64,000 bases of DNA from Diadophis punctatus similis (taxonomy: Eukaryota > Chordata > Lepidosauria > Squamata > Dipsadidae): NCBI GenBank assembly GCA_023053685.1, contig JALIGW010000001.1:154277466-154341465 (forward strand), given 5' to 3'. Shown piece by piece: positions 33,587-48,509 of the stretch. The notes beneath the pieces were generated by a model. It was not told where the DNA came from. It ran no database searches and saw only the letters and a list, made by a program, of their open reading frames with translations. Both the position numbers and the translations under genes were made by a program. Each line of letters begins with the position of its first letter. Position 1 is the stretch's first letter.

Positions 33587-34202
33587 ATGTGTATGAGGAT
33601 ATGATGTGTATGAGGATATTTTCTTTCTTCACAATGGCATTTTCTATGCAAGAAAAAAGTAAGATAAAAAAATCCCCATGTTGTATCCAGTAATAAAATT
33701 CAAATAGCTATAGGGGAAATTAAATTCTAAGGTTCAAGAGCCTTAGATGACTCTTACTAGTTCAGAAAAGAAGAATCCCTGTTGTTAAGATCCAATTTCC
33801 GCACTTGAGTCCTCTTCTTTTTTGCTCGAGAGATTTTGCTAATATCTTTAAAGAGTCATGCCAGTTTTGCTAAATGGATTAAAACACTGCTGACCACCTG
33901 GGTGCAGTCCTGAATTGAATGCAGAATAAATTACTGTGATGTAGGCACAAAGTTGAGATTATTTGTCAGATAAATAAATCAGTAGCAAACACATCTCTTT
34001 ATAATATGACCCCAAAGACCGTGTTGTATACTACTTCTGGGCTTTCGTCTGTCCCTATAACCTTTGAAAGAGAATTGCAATTTTGACTTATTCATTTGAA
34101 GGCACATGGATATATGAGAATTAGTGTAGATGCTTGGTTTTTTAGCCATGGTATATCTAAAATTTTACATCTATTTTATACATCTAAAATATTATACTGC
34201 TA
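33587..34202. other. Spacer without recognised gene
   Basis: Nothing recognised. Confidence 0.4.
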
Positions 34203-34816
34203 ACTAGAGCATACAAAACATTCGCTAGACCAATTCTCGAATACAGCTCACCTGTCTGGAACCTGCACTCCATTTCAGACATTAATACAATCGAGAGAGT
34301 CCAAAAATATTTCACGAGAAGAGTCCTCCACTCCTCCGTTCGCAACAGAATACCTTATGCCACCAGACTTGAAATATTGGGCTTAGACAACCTAGAACTA
34401 CGTCGCCTTTGAACTGATCTAAATGTAGTTCATAAAATTATCTGCCAGAATGTCCTACCTGTCAATGACTACTTCAGCTTCAACCACAACAATACATGAG
34501 CACACAATAGATACAAACTCAATGTAAACCACTGCAAACTCGACTGCAGAAAATACGACTTCAGCAACAGAGTGATCAATGCCTGGAATTCACTACCTGA
34601 CTCTGTGGTTTCTTCCCCAAACCCCAAAAACTTTAACCTTAGACTGTCTACAGTAGACCTCTCCCCATTCCTAAGAGGTCTGTAAGGGGCGTGCATAAGC
34701 GCACCATCGTGCCTACCATCCCTGTCTTATTGTCCTATTGTCCTCATTTATCTGTACTTACTTTGCTTATGTTTATGTTTATGGTTATACCTAAACCTGC
34801 TATCTTGTACATGTTT
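34203..34816 (+). pseudogene. CR1-like LINE 3' end
   Basis: Plus-strand translation gives AYKTFARPILEYSSPVWN, IERVQKYFTRRVL, YATRLEILGLDNLELRRL, YDFSNRVINAWNSLPDSV and NFNLRLSTVDLSPFLRGL, the standard C-terminus of CR1/jockey-type RTs. Stops occur near 34410 and 34496. A 3' UTR and a (CAAA)n tail follow. Dead 5'-truncated copy. Confidence 0.88.
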
Positions 34817-34892
34817 GACAAACAAACAAACAAACAAACAAACAAACAAACAAACAAACAAACAAACAAACAAACAAATAAATAAATAAAAT
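34817..34892. repeat. (CAAA)n then (AAAT)n LINE tail
   Basis: About seventeen CAAA units directly after the LINE 3' UTR. Confidence 0.95.
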
Positions 34893-34954
34893 AAAATGTT
34901 CTTGAATATACAACTACCAAGAGTCACTGGTAGCTGGGCAGCATATAATAAATT

Positions 34955-35009
34955 ATTATTATTACTATTACTGTTGTTGTTAATAATAATAACAGCAATA
35001 ACAACAACA

Positions 35010-35048
<39 letters not shown>

Positions 35049-35068
35049 ACTACTACTACTATTATTAT
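34955..35068. repeat. Composite trinucleotide array (TTA, ACA, CTA, CTG)
   Basis: Blocks of ATT, AAC/ACA, CTA, CTG and again CTA/ATT. It abuts the 3' end of the R4 LINE (minus strand) and is probably its tail. Confidence 0.9.
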
Positions 35069-36660
35069 ACAATTGTATCACAGCGGCCAGTTGTTTCGCT
35101 GGATTTGGCATTGATTACTAGTCGAGCCCCACCCAGGGGCCTAGGGCGTCGTAATGTATTTTCGAAGTATATGTGCGGAACCGAGCAGTGCGGCTTTCTG
35201 CATTTGACTGATGGTGATTTTGTCAATTTTGAGCTGTTTTAAATGTAATTCCAGTGCTTTTGGGATAGCACCCAGTGTTCCAATCACCACTGGAATTACC
35301 ACTGCTGGTTTGTGCCTTTTCATCGACCTTGCTATCCCCTGGTATTGCAATGTCAATGATAGTCACCTTGTTTTTCTCGACCAGCGTGATGTCTGGTGTA
35401 TTATGCGCCAGTACCTTGTCTGTTTGTATACGAAAATCCCACAAGATCTTGACCATCTGATTTTCAGTGTCTTTTTCAGGCTTGTGTTCCCACCAGTTTG
35501 TAGCAGTATGGATGTTATAATTTTTGCATAAATTCCAGTGGATCATTTGTGCAACAGAGTTGTGCCGTAATTTGTAATCAGTCTGCGCCATTTTCTTGCA
35601 GCAGCTGAGCACATGGGCTACAGTTTCATCAGCTTCCTTGCATAATCTGCATTTAGCATCATTTGAGGATTTATCAATTTTGGCCTTTATGGCATTTGTA
35701 TGATTTGCCTGTTCTTGTGCGGCCAGGATCAATGATTCTGTTTCTTTCTTTAAAGTACCAGATGTTAACCATAACCAAGTTTTTTCACTGTCCACTTTGT
35801 CTTTTTTTTTTCCAGAAATTGGCCATGTAATGCTTTATTTTGCCAACTCTCCAGTCTTGATTTTATCACATTTTTTCTGTATTCTTGTTTCGTCTGTTGG
35901 ACCTTCAGTAGATTTTTGTTCTTTACTTCAATTAATAGATGTTCTTGACTTTCTTTTAAATAATCCGCCAATGCATGCTTTTCTTCTTCAACTGTTTGCT
36001 TTACTTGTAGTAGTCCTCTGCCACCTGATTTTCTGGGCAGGTAAAGTCTTATCAGTGTCACTACGTGGATGTAAACTGTAGTGCATTGTCATTAGTTTTC
36101 TGGTGTTTCGGTCCAAAATGTCCAAATCAGCTTGTGTCCAGTTAATTATACCAGACGTGTATCTTATGACTGGTATTGCCCAGGTATTCATGGCCTTGAT
36201 GGTGTTTCCACCATTTAATTTAGATTTCAAAATTTTCCTAACTCTGTTGGTGTACTCTCTTCTGATGATAGTTTTCACTTCTCCATGTCTGATGTTATCC
36301 AACTGCAGAATGTCCAGATATTTATAGGCTTCATTTTGATTGCATTTAATTAATTGGCCATTGGGCATTTCAATTCCATCACATGTAGTGATTTTGCCCC
36401 TTTTCATAGATACAGTGGCACATTTTTCCATGCCAAACTGCATTGAGATATCTGTGCTGAATATTAGGACTGTGTTGGTCAGTGATTGGATTTCTATTTC
36501 TGACTTTCATCGTTTTGTTGGCTGGTCCACTTGTAGCCCACTTGTCGACGGATGTCCAGGGACCTCAACATCTGCCGCGGTCCTTGTTAACACGCATGAC
36601 GGTCGATGCGGTATAGAATTTTTCTTCATTTGTTTCACCATGTTATATGGGTTGGCAAGT
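35069..36660 (-). pseudogene. R4-clade LINE with restriction-like endonuclease, internally deleted
   Basis: Minus-strand coding remains are in three pieces. At 36443-35988 is an RT thumb-type region (MQFGMEKCATVSMKRGK, YKYLDILQ, NTWAIPVIRYTSGIINW, LDRNTRKLMTM). At 36061-35765: RLYLPRKSGGRGLLQVKQT, NKALHGQF. At 35795-35223: a zinc-binding block CRLCKEADETVAHVLSCC, then WWEHKPEKDTEN and the endonuclease signature TPDITLVEKNKVTIIDIAIP. Such an order (RT, CCHC, PD-(D/E)XK-like nuclease) is the R2/R4 group. A 5' leader-like GC-rich block at 36460-36660 is joined directly to the RT C-terminal part, so most of the RT is missing. Frameshifts make it non-functional. Confidence 0.85.
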
Positions 36661-36733
36661 TTTTTTTATGAGGCCAGGTTGCCAACCTGACCCCAACCCT
36701 CCTCCTTTCTCATCCGGGCTTGGGACCGGCCGG

Positions 36734-36866
<133 letters not shown>

Positions 36867-37200
36867 CCAGATGTTCAGACTGAGTTTGACATTTTTGTCT
36901 ACCTATTGAGTCCTTACCAAAGACCTGGGATAGGCAAATCTGGATGTTTGATGGTGTTACAGATATCGTCGCTGGATGGAAGCTGTTCCAAGTAAAGCCA
37001 CCTTCTGCAATTGACTGATGGCAAATTTGTCAATGCCTATGATGTTCAAGTGGTGCTCTAGTTGTTTTGGGATTGTACCCAAAGAACCTATTTCCATTGA
37101 TACTACCCTTCCTTGCCTTGCCACAGTCTTTCTATTTCTATTTACAAGTCTTTGTATTTTGTGATTTTTCTCCTGTTCTTTCTCTTTTATTCTACTGTCT
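36867..37200 (-). mobile_element. R4 LINE 3' fragment, copy 2
   Basis: Shares with copy 3 the blocks GATGGTGTTA, CAAGTGGTGCTC and CAGTTGTTTTGGGATT-like sequence, and AAGTCTTTGTATTTTGTGA. 5'-truncated near 37200. Confidence 0.75.
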
Positions 37201-37396
37201 GAAACTCTCTGCAGAAAGTGAGGTCAGGTCTAAATGGGTAGTGAGACTGTTTATAGTTGATGTTGCTTGCATAAAAATCCCCAGGGCTGCAGAAGAAATG
37301 AATGCAGAACAACCGATAGTGTGATTGGCTCAGCCCTAATTAATTTGTTCCCAAGTGAGCACTGGGTAAGGAAATTTTTTAAAAATAAAATAAAAT
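37201..37396. other. Short unassigned stretch between R4 copies
   Basis: Nothing recognised. Confidence 0.3.
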
Positions 37397-37539
37397 TAGA
37401 TGATCATGATGATGATGATGATGTTTCATTGCACAACCAGACAGATTTTAGACTGGATTTGGCATTTTTTATTCACCTATCAAGTCCTTCCCAAGAACCT
37501 GGGATAGGCAGATGTTGTTCTTTGATGGTGTTAAAAGTA

Positions 37540-37908
37540 CAGATCCTCCACTTACGACCACAAGCGAGCCCAATTTTTCTGTTGCTAAGTGAGAATTTTG
37601 CCCCATTTTACCACCTTTCTTGCCACAGTTGCTAAGTGAGTAACTGCAGCTGTTAAGTTAGTGACATGGTTGTTAAGTGAATCTGGTTTATCCATTGAGT
37701 TTGCTTGTCAGAAGGTCACAAAATGATTCTAAGACACTGCAATTGTCACAAATGTGAGTCAGTTGCCAGCTGTTTGAATTTTGACCACATGACCCTGGGG
37801 ATGCTGCAACAGTCATACATGTGAAAAATGGCCGTAAGTCACTTTTTCCAGTGCTGTTGTAACTTTGAACGGTCACTAAATGAACTGTTGTAAGTTGAGG
37901 TCTACCTG
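37540..37908. mobile_element. TA MITE, copy 4
   Basis: Starts CAGATCCTCCACTTACGACC and ends GGTCTACCTG, with TA on both sides (37538-37539 and 37909-37910). Removing it rejoins R4 sequence like that at 36948-36990. Confidence 0.88.
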
Positions 37909-38060
37909 TATTGTCACAAGATGTAAGCTATTCTGAGTTAAGCTGCCTTTTGCAATTCAGAGTGATTTTGTCAGTGCCAGTGGTATTCAAGTGGTGCTCC
38001 AGTTGTTTTGGGATTCCACCCAAGGTGCATATTACCATAGATACTACCTTTGCTTTCTTT

Positions 38061-38303
38061 TAGCAATAGCAATAGCACTTAGACTTATATACCGCTTTGC
38101 AGTGCTTTACAGCCCTCTCTAAGCGGTTTACAGAGTCAGCCTATTGCCCTCAACACTCTGGGTCTTAATTTTACCCACCTCGAAAGGATGGAAGGGCTGA
38201 GTCAACCTTGAGCCTGGTGAGAATCGAACTGGCGAACTACTGGCAGCCGACAGTCAGCAGAAGAAGTCTGCAGTACTGCATTCTAACCACTGCGTCACTA
38301 CGG
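38061..38303 (-). mobile_element. tRNA-derived SINE, copy 2
   Basis: The minus-strand head carries GTGACGCAGTGGTTAGAATG (A box) and GTTCGATTC (B box), the body GGGCTGAGTCAACCTTGAG as written on the plus strand, and the tail a (GCTATT)-like repeat. Inserted in R4 copy 3. Confidence 0.88.
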
Positions 38304-38810
38304 TTTTTGCCACACGTGTTCTACTTCTATTTGCAGGTCTTTGTATTTTATGATTTTCTCCAGTTCTTTCTGTTCTATTCTACTGTCTCCAGTAGAATTC
38401 TGCAACATCCATTATCCAGACTTTTTGTCTTTATTATTGACAAATGTTAAGTCTAGGGTGTTATATTGCAGGTGCATGTCTTTTTTGAATTCTAAAGTCC
38501 CAGAGCACTTTAGCTTCTTCATTTTTTGTTACTTGTCTATTTTGTGCTCCCACCAGTTCTTTTGCTTGCAGGCAAATGATATTTCTTACAGATTCTCCAG
38601 TGCACCATTGTTGCTACTTTGTCATGCCGCTGCTTGTAGTCAATCTGTGAGATCTCCTTGCGGGAATTAATCAGGTGGCCCATTATTTCTTCAGAGACAG
38701 CATTTGCTATTTTGTCAATTCTGACTTTGTATGCGTTTGTTTTTAAGGCTAACATGTGACCTATTGTGTGACCAACAGTAATAGTAATTTTCTGGTAAAA
38801 GGTTTTCATT

Positions 38811-39625
38811 TATTTTCAAATGTGTTTCTTACTGGTGGCTAAACATGGTTTCAATATGTAAAATAATTAATGTACCATGTAACCTTTGGGTGACAGGAAT
38901 TGAACTGCCTTTTCTTTATCTCATGTGCAGTTACTAGCTTCTAAATTAATTATTCTTTGTTACATGAACCACGAACTAGTTGAATTAAGGCAGTTGTCTA
39001 TATCCAGCTGGAATTTATAGTGTTACGAAGCTCGGTCTTAAGCAGTTTCATGACAATGATGACCTTGAACAGTTAAGTGAGACTTAGAGCTTAATAATTA
39101 AAGTGAGCCCCAAATGCTCTATTTCAGCTAGGTTGTGTCTGTGCAACAATTTGCTGCTGATAAAATGTTACCCATCTGCCTTTGATAAAATGCTGTTAAC
39201 ATCATTGTCCCACAGTTCCCTCAAGGGTTCTGTAGGAGACAAGGCTTTAATGTTTATTTGAGCTTTCATGTGAGGTGTGGTTGGAGCATTCTGCACTACT
39301 GAAGTGACAGAAGAGAGAGAGAAAGAAAATCCTGCCAGCACAAAGCACTCTATCAGAAGATGCAGTTTGTAATATATGGGAGGCACTAAAGTAATCTTTA
39401 GATTAAACATTTTGAGGGCTTTGAGCAATTCTGTATCTTGTAGCATTCCTTCCCAGTAAATGCCTCAGGCCATTTTCTTCTCCCTTTCTCTCTTTTTTAG
39501 TGAGTTTTAGCAATGCTGATTAACAATACATAAAGTTTGGGGAAGGTTGAGGCAATCTGTATTATGAAAACTCTCGTAAAGTATAGATGGATTCCATTCC
39601 TGCTTTATTCACTTGCATTTCTTGC
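38811..39625. other. Spacer without recognised gene
   Basis: A 92-codon minus frame (39446-39168) has no recognised motif. Confidence 0.4.
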
Positions 39626-39633
39626 CTGTGGAA

Positions 39634-39945
39634 CAGAGGTGGGTTCCTGCCGGTACGCTCTTACCTGTTGGTCGCCGCAGAACCGAAGAAGCTGGTGGCG
39701 TTCGCGGCGCAGGGCTTCCCCGGCCCGCTTTCCCCCGCCCGTCTAGACACCGCCATTTGCATTATTTTGCCCTCTGCGCATGTGCAAAGCGTTCTGCTTG
39801 CTCAGAGGGCAAAAGAACACAAATGGCGGCATCCAGGCGGGTGGGGGAAAGCGGGAGGGGGAAGCCCTGCGCCGCGAACGCCACCGGCTTCTTCGGTTCT
39901 GCGGCAACCAACAGGTAAGAGCGTACCGGCAGGAACCCACCTCTG
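39634..39945. mobile_element. Palindromic hAT element (312 bp)
   Basis: Ends CAGAGGTGGGTTCCTGCCGG and the exact complement at the right. 8-bp duplication CTGTGGAA (39626-39633 and 39946-39953). The arms pair over most of their length. The centre shares a GCCCTCTGCGCATG...CAGAGGGCAAAA core with the element at 8959-9942. Confidence 0.96.
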
Positions 39946-39953
39946 CTGTGGAA

Positions 39954-40407
39954 CCATTGATAAATTATGTGCTCAGAATTATCTCAGTGATTGCCTTGCA
40001 CAGTTTATGCAGCAGCTTTGGCAAAAAGGCCCTGGCTTGTATTATGCCAGAGTTCCCTGCGATGTTTAAAATGAAGAACTCTGGCTTATTCTCAGTTATT
40101 GAATGAGAAAATGAAGATGGGATGTAATAAGGGGGGGGGAGAGAGAAGGAGAGAGTGTATGCAGAAAGCTATATCAAAATCAAGGTCATAGTTGGATGCT
40201 GATATTTTTAGTGTATTTCACGCTGAACTTTGAAACATTTTTAACTTTGCAATTGCTTTATGAACCTGAACATATGTTTTAAACTGAGAAAAAGCTATTT
40301 TGTACTGGATTTTTATATACTGTATTAGTGGAATTATTTCATGGCTGAAAAGCAAATTGCATCAAACATGGCTCAGAGAAGTATAATGTTATATTGGGAT
40401 TTTATGC
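39954..40407. other. Spacer without recognised gene
   Basis: Nothing recognised; a G run lies near 40131-40139. Confidence 0.4.
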
Positions 40408-40415
40408 CTCCAATG

Positions 40416-40575
40416 CAGTGGTGGGTTTCACTTACTTTACTACTGGTTCAGGAACGGGTGCGCGCGCGCATGCGCAGAACATCCGTGATGACGTCTGTGT
40501 GGGTGGGAGGAGCCTCACGCCGCCACTGCTACCAGTTCGCCCGAACCAGCCCAAACTGGTAGAAACCCACCACTG
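40416..40575. mobile_element. Short hAT element (160 bp)
   Basis: Ends CAGTGGTGGGTTTC and GAAACCCACCACTG. Exact 8-bp duplication CTCCAATG (40408-40415 and 40576-40583). Contains CGCGCATGCGCA at 40465-40476. Confidence 0.96.
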
Positions 40576-41109
40576 CTCCAATGAGCATAAAGTCATTTTT
40601 TATAAATAACGTATAGATTTTTTTCTTATAAAAATTGGAGTTTGATGGGAGATTGGAATGGAGTGATCACTCCACAATTGGAGAGAACGTTTGAGAAAAA
40701 TATTAAAATTACACAAAGTTTTTTTTTTAATTTGATGAACAATTAAGGGTTGGTTGACATATGGAGACAAAAATGGGTGTTCAAGAATGTATATTAATTT
40801 TTCTGAAAGATATAAAATGTTTTCAATAATACATATGATTTGGATTGGATTGGCTACTAAAGTAGAGATTTTACCAAAGACTTTTTCAGATCATAATCCT
40901 GTGAGTTTGGTTCATAAAAGAAAATCTAGCTCTTTTAGATTGAGATTGAATGAAATGTTACAGAAATAAGTAATTGTAAAAAAAACATAAAGTATTTTTG
41001 AAAATAATTTAAATAAAGGCAGTGATCTGAGAGAGATTTGGGATGCAAGTAAAGACTTTATTAGAATGTTATTTGATATAGCATAATTCTGAACTTAATA
41101 ACAGGCAAG

Positions 41110-41550
41110 AGAAAACAAATGAGAAAGAGTGCAGAGAAGAGCAACAAAGATGATTAGGGGACTGGAGGCTAAAACATATGAAGAACCGTTGCAGGAACTA
41201 GGTATGTCTAGTTTAATGAAAAGAAGGACTAGGGGAGACATGATAGCAGTGTTCCAATATCTCAGAGGTTGCCACAAAGAAGAGGGAGTCAAACTATTCT
41301 CCAAAGCACCTGAGGGTAGAACAAGAAGCAATGGGTGGAAACTAAACAAGGAGAGAAGCAACCTAGAACTAAGAAATTTCCTGACAGTTAGAACAATTAA
41401 TCAGTGGAACAACTTGCCTCCAGAAGTTGTGAATGCTCCAACACTGGAAGTTTTAAAGAAGACGTTGGATAACCGTTTGTCTGAAGTGGTGTAAGGTTTC
41501 CTGCCTAAGCAGAGGGTTGGACTAGAAGACCTCCAAGGTCCCTTCCAACT
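41110..41550 (+). pseudogene. CR1-type LINE 3' end
   Basis: The 121-codon frame 41129-41494 is intact to its stop: [70 protein letters not shown]. The 3' UTR with GACCTCCAAGGTCCCTTCC leads into an ATTCT/ACTCT array. Same family as 31172-32475. Inserted in the L1 relic. Confidence 0.93.
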
Positions 41551-41696
41551 ATTCTATTCTATTCTATTCTATTCTGTTCTGTTCTATTCTACTCTACTCT
41601 ACTCTACTCTACTCTACTCTACTCTACTCTACTCTACTCTACTCTACTCTACTCTACTCTACTCTACTCTACTCTACTCTATTCTATTCTATTATC
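41551..41696. repeat. (ATTCT)n and (ACTCT)n array
   Basis: ATTCT units, then about twenty ACTCT units, then ATTCT units again: a one-base variant amplified inside a LINE-seeded array. Confidence 0.97.
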
Positions 41697-44100
41697 AATT
41701 GGCTTGTAACAATAAATGAAGTTTAAAATGCCTTAATCCAGGAAAGGTATTTGGACCAGATGAATTATCGAATTTGTATTGTAAGTGCTTTGAGGATAAA
41801 CTTTTATAATCTTTATAAAACACATTCAATCCTATTCTACAGGGAGGAAAGATGTCAGAGACCTGGAAAGAAGCTAATATAACATTAATACCTAAAGAGA
41901 GCCAAGATTTGACTCTAGCAAGAAATTACAGAATATCAGTGTTGAATAATGACTCCACATTATTTACAATGATTTTAACTGAGAGACTGAAATTAATTTT
42001 GCAAGAACCTATTCATTAAGCTCAATGTGAGCTTTTACCCAAAAGATAGTTGCGGGATAATTTTAGAGCTGTGCGGGATGTTTTAGAATATTTGGAACAA
42101 CATGACGAAATACAAGGCACATTGAACTTTTTAGTTGCAGAGAAGGCTTTTCACAATTTGAACTGGATTTTCTCATTTATGTTTTTGGAAGATAATAATT
42201 TTGAAGAAAATTTTATAAAATGGGTGAAATTGATTTATATTTCACAGACAACAAAAAATAATTGTTAATGGTGATTTGATCAAACCATAGGAGATATAAA
42301 AAGAAACAATGAAAGGTTGCCCATTGTCCCCTCTTTAGTTCCTCAAACATTGAATACAGACACCAGACAAGATAACAGAATTGTGGGTATAAATATATTT
42401 TTTTAAAAAAGATATAAAATTAGGAGTTTGTATGGATGATCTGGTGTGGTTCTGGAAGACCCCTTAAAGGAATATAATTATTAATGGATAAATTAAAATA
42501 ATTTGATGCATTAGTAGATTTTAATAAACAGAAGACAAAGCTGTTAAAATCTGACAATACAATATCAAATGAAAGAGATGAAATGGGTTTTAAAAATGGG
42601 TTTTAAAATTGAGAAGGTGGTTAAATATTTCAGCCTTATTATGACAAATATGAATTGTATGCTATTTCAAAACAATTTTGTTAAGAAATGGAATGAAGTT
42701 TAAAAAATTAAGATGGGAGAAATTACAGTTGTCATTGTTGGGGACAATTTCTGTGGTTAACATGCATCTATTCATCTTAAATGTTATTTTTAGAATGTTT
42801 TTCAGAGAATACCCGTTTTGAACATTGGTGCACCATTTAAACGATGGGAAAAGGATATATTTAAATTTAGATGTCAGGGAAAAATATGCGTTAAATATAA
42901 GCTTATAAGATGTAAAGGAAAGAGGAAGATTGGGTTTACCTAATTTGAAACTATATTTTGTTGCTGAAAGAAGGAGTGGGTATTGCTAAGAAACAAAAAG
43001 GCTATTGGAGTTAGGAGGACATGATTTGATATTTGGGCTGACATGGTTATTTGTAGTACGAGAAAGCTTAGGTTAATGTATACTTTAAAAATCATCATGA
43101 TATAAGTCCCATTCTGAGAATATGGAATAAATACAAACCTAGGTTGTTTCTAAAAACACCTTTGTGACTCTCAGTCCAAGAAGCATTTTATAGAAAAGAA
43201 ATGATAAGATAAATGGCTAACGTATTGTAATACAATGGAATTTTTTTCAAGAGGAATGTAAAACAAAATAAAGGGAAGATCTGATAATAGAAGAATATAT
43301 TTGTCAGTGCTTTTCCTATGTACAATTGTTAACAAAAGTTCAAAGTAGACAAAATATGTTAAGATTTTCAACAATGCAAGACTGGGTTTGAAACACAACT
43401 GTGTACAAACATGTAATTGCTAAAATGCATATACTTTTGCTGAAATTTGAGACACAAGAACAATGTATGATAAGTGGGCAGTTTTTTGTTGTTATAATAT
43501 ACAAGTGGAACAATGGGAAAGTATGTAATTGAAAGGCTTGAAAATTACATTATGTTCTATTCTTAAAGATTTTTTCTAATGTTATACTATTAGTGTATTG
43601 CACAAGATAAACAGCTAGAATGAGGTGTGGGTATGAACTCTTCAGTGCTCTGCTGGAAATGTGAACAACGTGAAGAGACATGTTATGTTTGGTGGATGTA
43701 TAAAAATATTCAGCACATTTTAAATTTAAATACGTGCAGGAATTCGGAAATCCAATGTACAATTAAAACCAGAGATTTTCTTTTGAGACTAATGGATAAA
43801 CAACTGGGGAAAAAGTCATGGAACTTTTTAAAAAATATATGATAACTATCTTTATTATATGCTCAAAAGTTTAAGGTTCGGCAGTACCCACAATGAAGAA
43901 ATGGTTGATGAAGATCACAGTATTTGCAGAGATGGCTAAATTGATGCTTTGATTAGAAAAGACAATATCTACATTTATTGCTAACTGGAAATCTCTTATA
44001 TTTTTTTCATGAAACAGAAAGAAATGAAGTTTTGATTTATGGTTTTGATGATTAGAAAATATTGAATAGTATGAAAACAAGAGCTTTTTTGTAACCATAG

Positions 44101-46697
<2,597 letters not shown>

Positions 46698-46759
<62 letters not shown>
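46698..46759. repeat. (AC)n microsatellite
   Basis: About 31 perfect AC units. Confidence 0.98.
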
Positions 46760-46762
<3 letters not shown>

Positions 46763-47944
46763 AATGAAATGCCATTGTGAAAAAAAATTAATCCATGATT
46801 AAAGTATTCATTTAATACTTATTTAAATGAAGACAGTTTGCGATGTAACTAGTTGGATCTTTTCAATTATGAGCAAGATAAATTTGACCCACTATGGAAA
46901 TGTACTGATGTGAATGAGATATTCTTTCAACAATATGGAGCATGATGCTGGGCTTTGCTTATGAGAAGCAGTGTAATAGTCAGTTCTTCCATCTGTACTA
47001 CATTGGGCTGCCAGCCAATAGAGAAGATGATAAGGAACTCCAGGGAATAAGACTTATCAGCAAATGAGTAATCTATTTAGCTGATTTGCATTTCATAGTT
47101 TGATTTCTTTTAAGTGCCAGAGTAAAATCCCACCTGCCACTAGCATCTTCTCTGCCAAATATTTTTCCCAGCATAAAAATTATCAGAAATTGTAATGAAA
47201 TATGAAAAGGCTTCAAAGGGTAGAGAAATGTTCGGTAAAGGCTAAGAGAGGAGGTTTAATTTGTGAGGAAAATGTCAGAAGCGGATGTATATTCCATCAA
47301 ATATTCAATGTATTTTCAATTTTGTGCAGGAAACTAAATAAAGCCAGACAGCAGCTTTTCGGATATATAACACTTCATTTTTAAGACCTGTCCTGGGTGA
47401 TTCTGTAGATGGCACTATTATCTCTCCATTAAGAAAGATTTAATAGTCTTGAGAGTTAAAGGAGTGGAAGAAAGGAATTCTTGTGATACATTCAAGTGAC
47501 TCTGAGTATGTGGCTCAACAATGGAGAGTTTCAATTATTTTTCTCAAGGAGAAGAATCTCAGTATGTAACCACCGTCTTTCAAACATGAATCTGTAAAAG
47601 GGTTTTCCTTTCATTAAACCACTTTCTGTCGAATGGCAGAATGGGATATAAGCACACGTCTAAACATTTACTTTGCCTAATAGATGTGTCTCTTTGAATG
47701 AATGGGCTTGCAGGTCTGAGCAGGATGTGATTCCATATTAATTTTAATTGCTGAACTGTGAAATGTTGAGAATCCTGAGCTATCAATAACTTATAGAAGT
47801 CTAATTTTTGCAAACTCTTGCAAAAAAAACCCCCAACACATCCCCTATCCTATACTACTGCAGTGTGCTATCAAGACTGATTCAACAAACTTTGCTGACT
47901 GAGAGAAGCATCAAGGCTCACCAAGACACTTTATTCTTGCAAAA
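46760..47944. other. Spacer without recognised gene
   Basis: Nothing recognised. Confidence 0.4.
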
Positions 47945-48458
47945 CTCTACAACAGTGGTGGCCAACCTTAAGCATACCATCCGCCAAATTTTTTCGCAGA
48001 CAAGTTCAGATCCACCATTTATTATTTATTTATTTTTTTGGTCATTTTTGTATGCTGCCCCACTCCCGTAGGACAATTCTGCCTCTGCCTACCAGCATCA
48101 GGATCAGCGGCATCCTCACTTCCACTCGGATTTTGATAACGAGCAGCACAGATCTTTTTATCCATTTAAAACAAACCCTATCACCCGATGGGCATTTAAC
48201 TGGAGTGGGTGGGGTGGGGTGGGGTATGATTTTCATGGGAGAAGAAGAAAGACTTGGCACCGAATGCTTCCTACCTATAGATGTAGGCATTGAATGCCTG
48301 GCTTTCTCGCAGCAAGGTCTGATAGAGAGGCAGCACTTCAGTCCTCCTGGACGCTACCATCTCATAAACACCTGGCTGGGCTTTGCCTGCCTCTTCTCCT
48401 GACAACCCAGGCAGTCGGCTTCTGCTTCTGGCCAGGAGGAAAGGGAAAGTGAGTCTGC

Positions 48459-48509
48459 GGAGGAGGAGGAGGAGGAGGAGGAGGAGGAGGAGGAGGAGGA
48501 GGAGGAGGG
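48459..48509. repeat. (GGA)n microsatellite
   Basis: About seventeen GGA units inside the foldback hAT. Confidence 0.97.

Larger units (their letters stand above)
37397..38810 (-). pseudogene. R4 LINE 3' fragment, copy 3, with MITE and SINE insertions
   Basis: Begins with a (GAT)n/(ATC)n tail near 37402-37424. R4 3' sequence is interrupted by a TA MITE (37540-37908) and a SINE (38061-38303). The minus-strand frame at 38809-38537 reads RIDKIANAVSEEIMGHLINS, QIDYKQRHDKVATMVHW and RICKKYHLP, aligning with TDYKLRHNSVAQMIHWNLCK of the copy at 35069-36660. The zinc cysteines are lost. Confidence 0.8.
40750..44100 (+). pseudogene. L1-type LINE ORF2, heavily decayed, interrupted by a CR1 LINE
   Basis: Plus strand. 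Endonuclease C-terminal relics (a DMIW-type block near 40825, EILPKTFSDHNPVSLVH at about 40865-40920) are followed, after the CR1 insertion (41110-41696), by RT blocks LRDNFRAVRDVLEYLEQHDE and an AEKAFHNLNW motif-A-type segment in 42050-42268. Here the RT motif A aspartate is replaced (VAEKAF instead of V/D-D-A-E-K-A-F type). Further downstream a finger/thumb-like GLPNLKLY-type segment is recognisable near 42930. Stops and frameshifts throughout. Confidence 0.7.
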
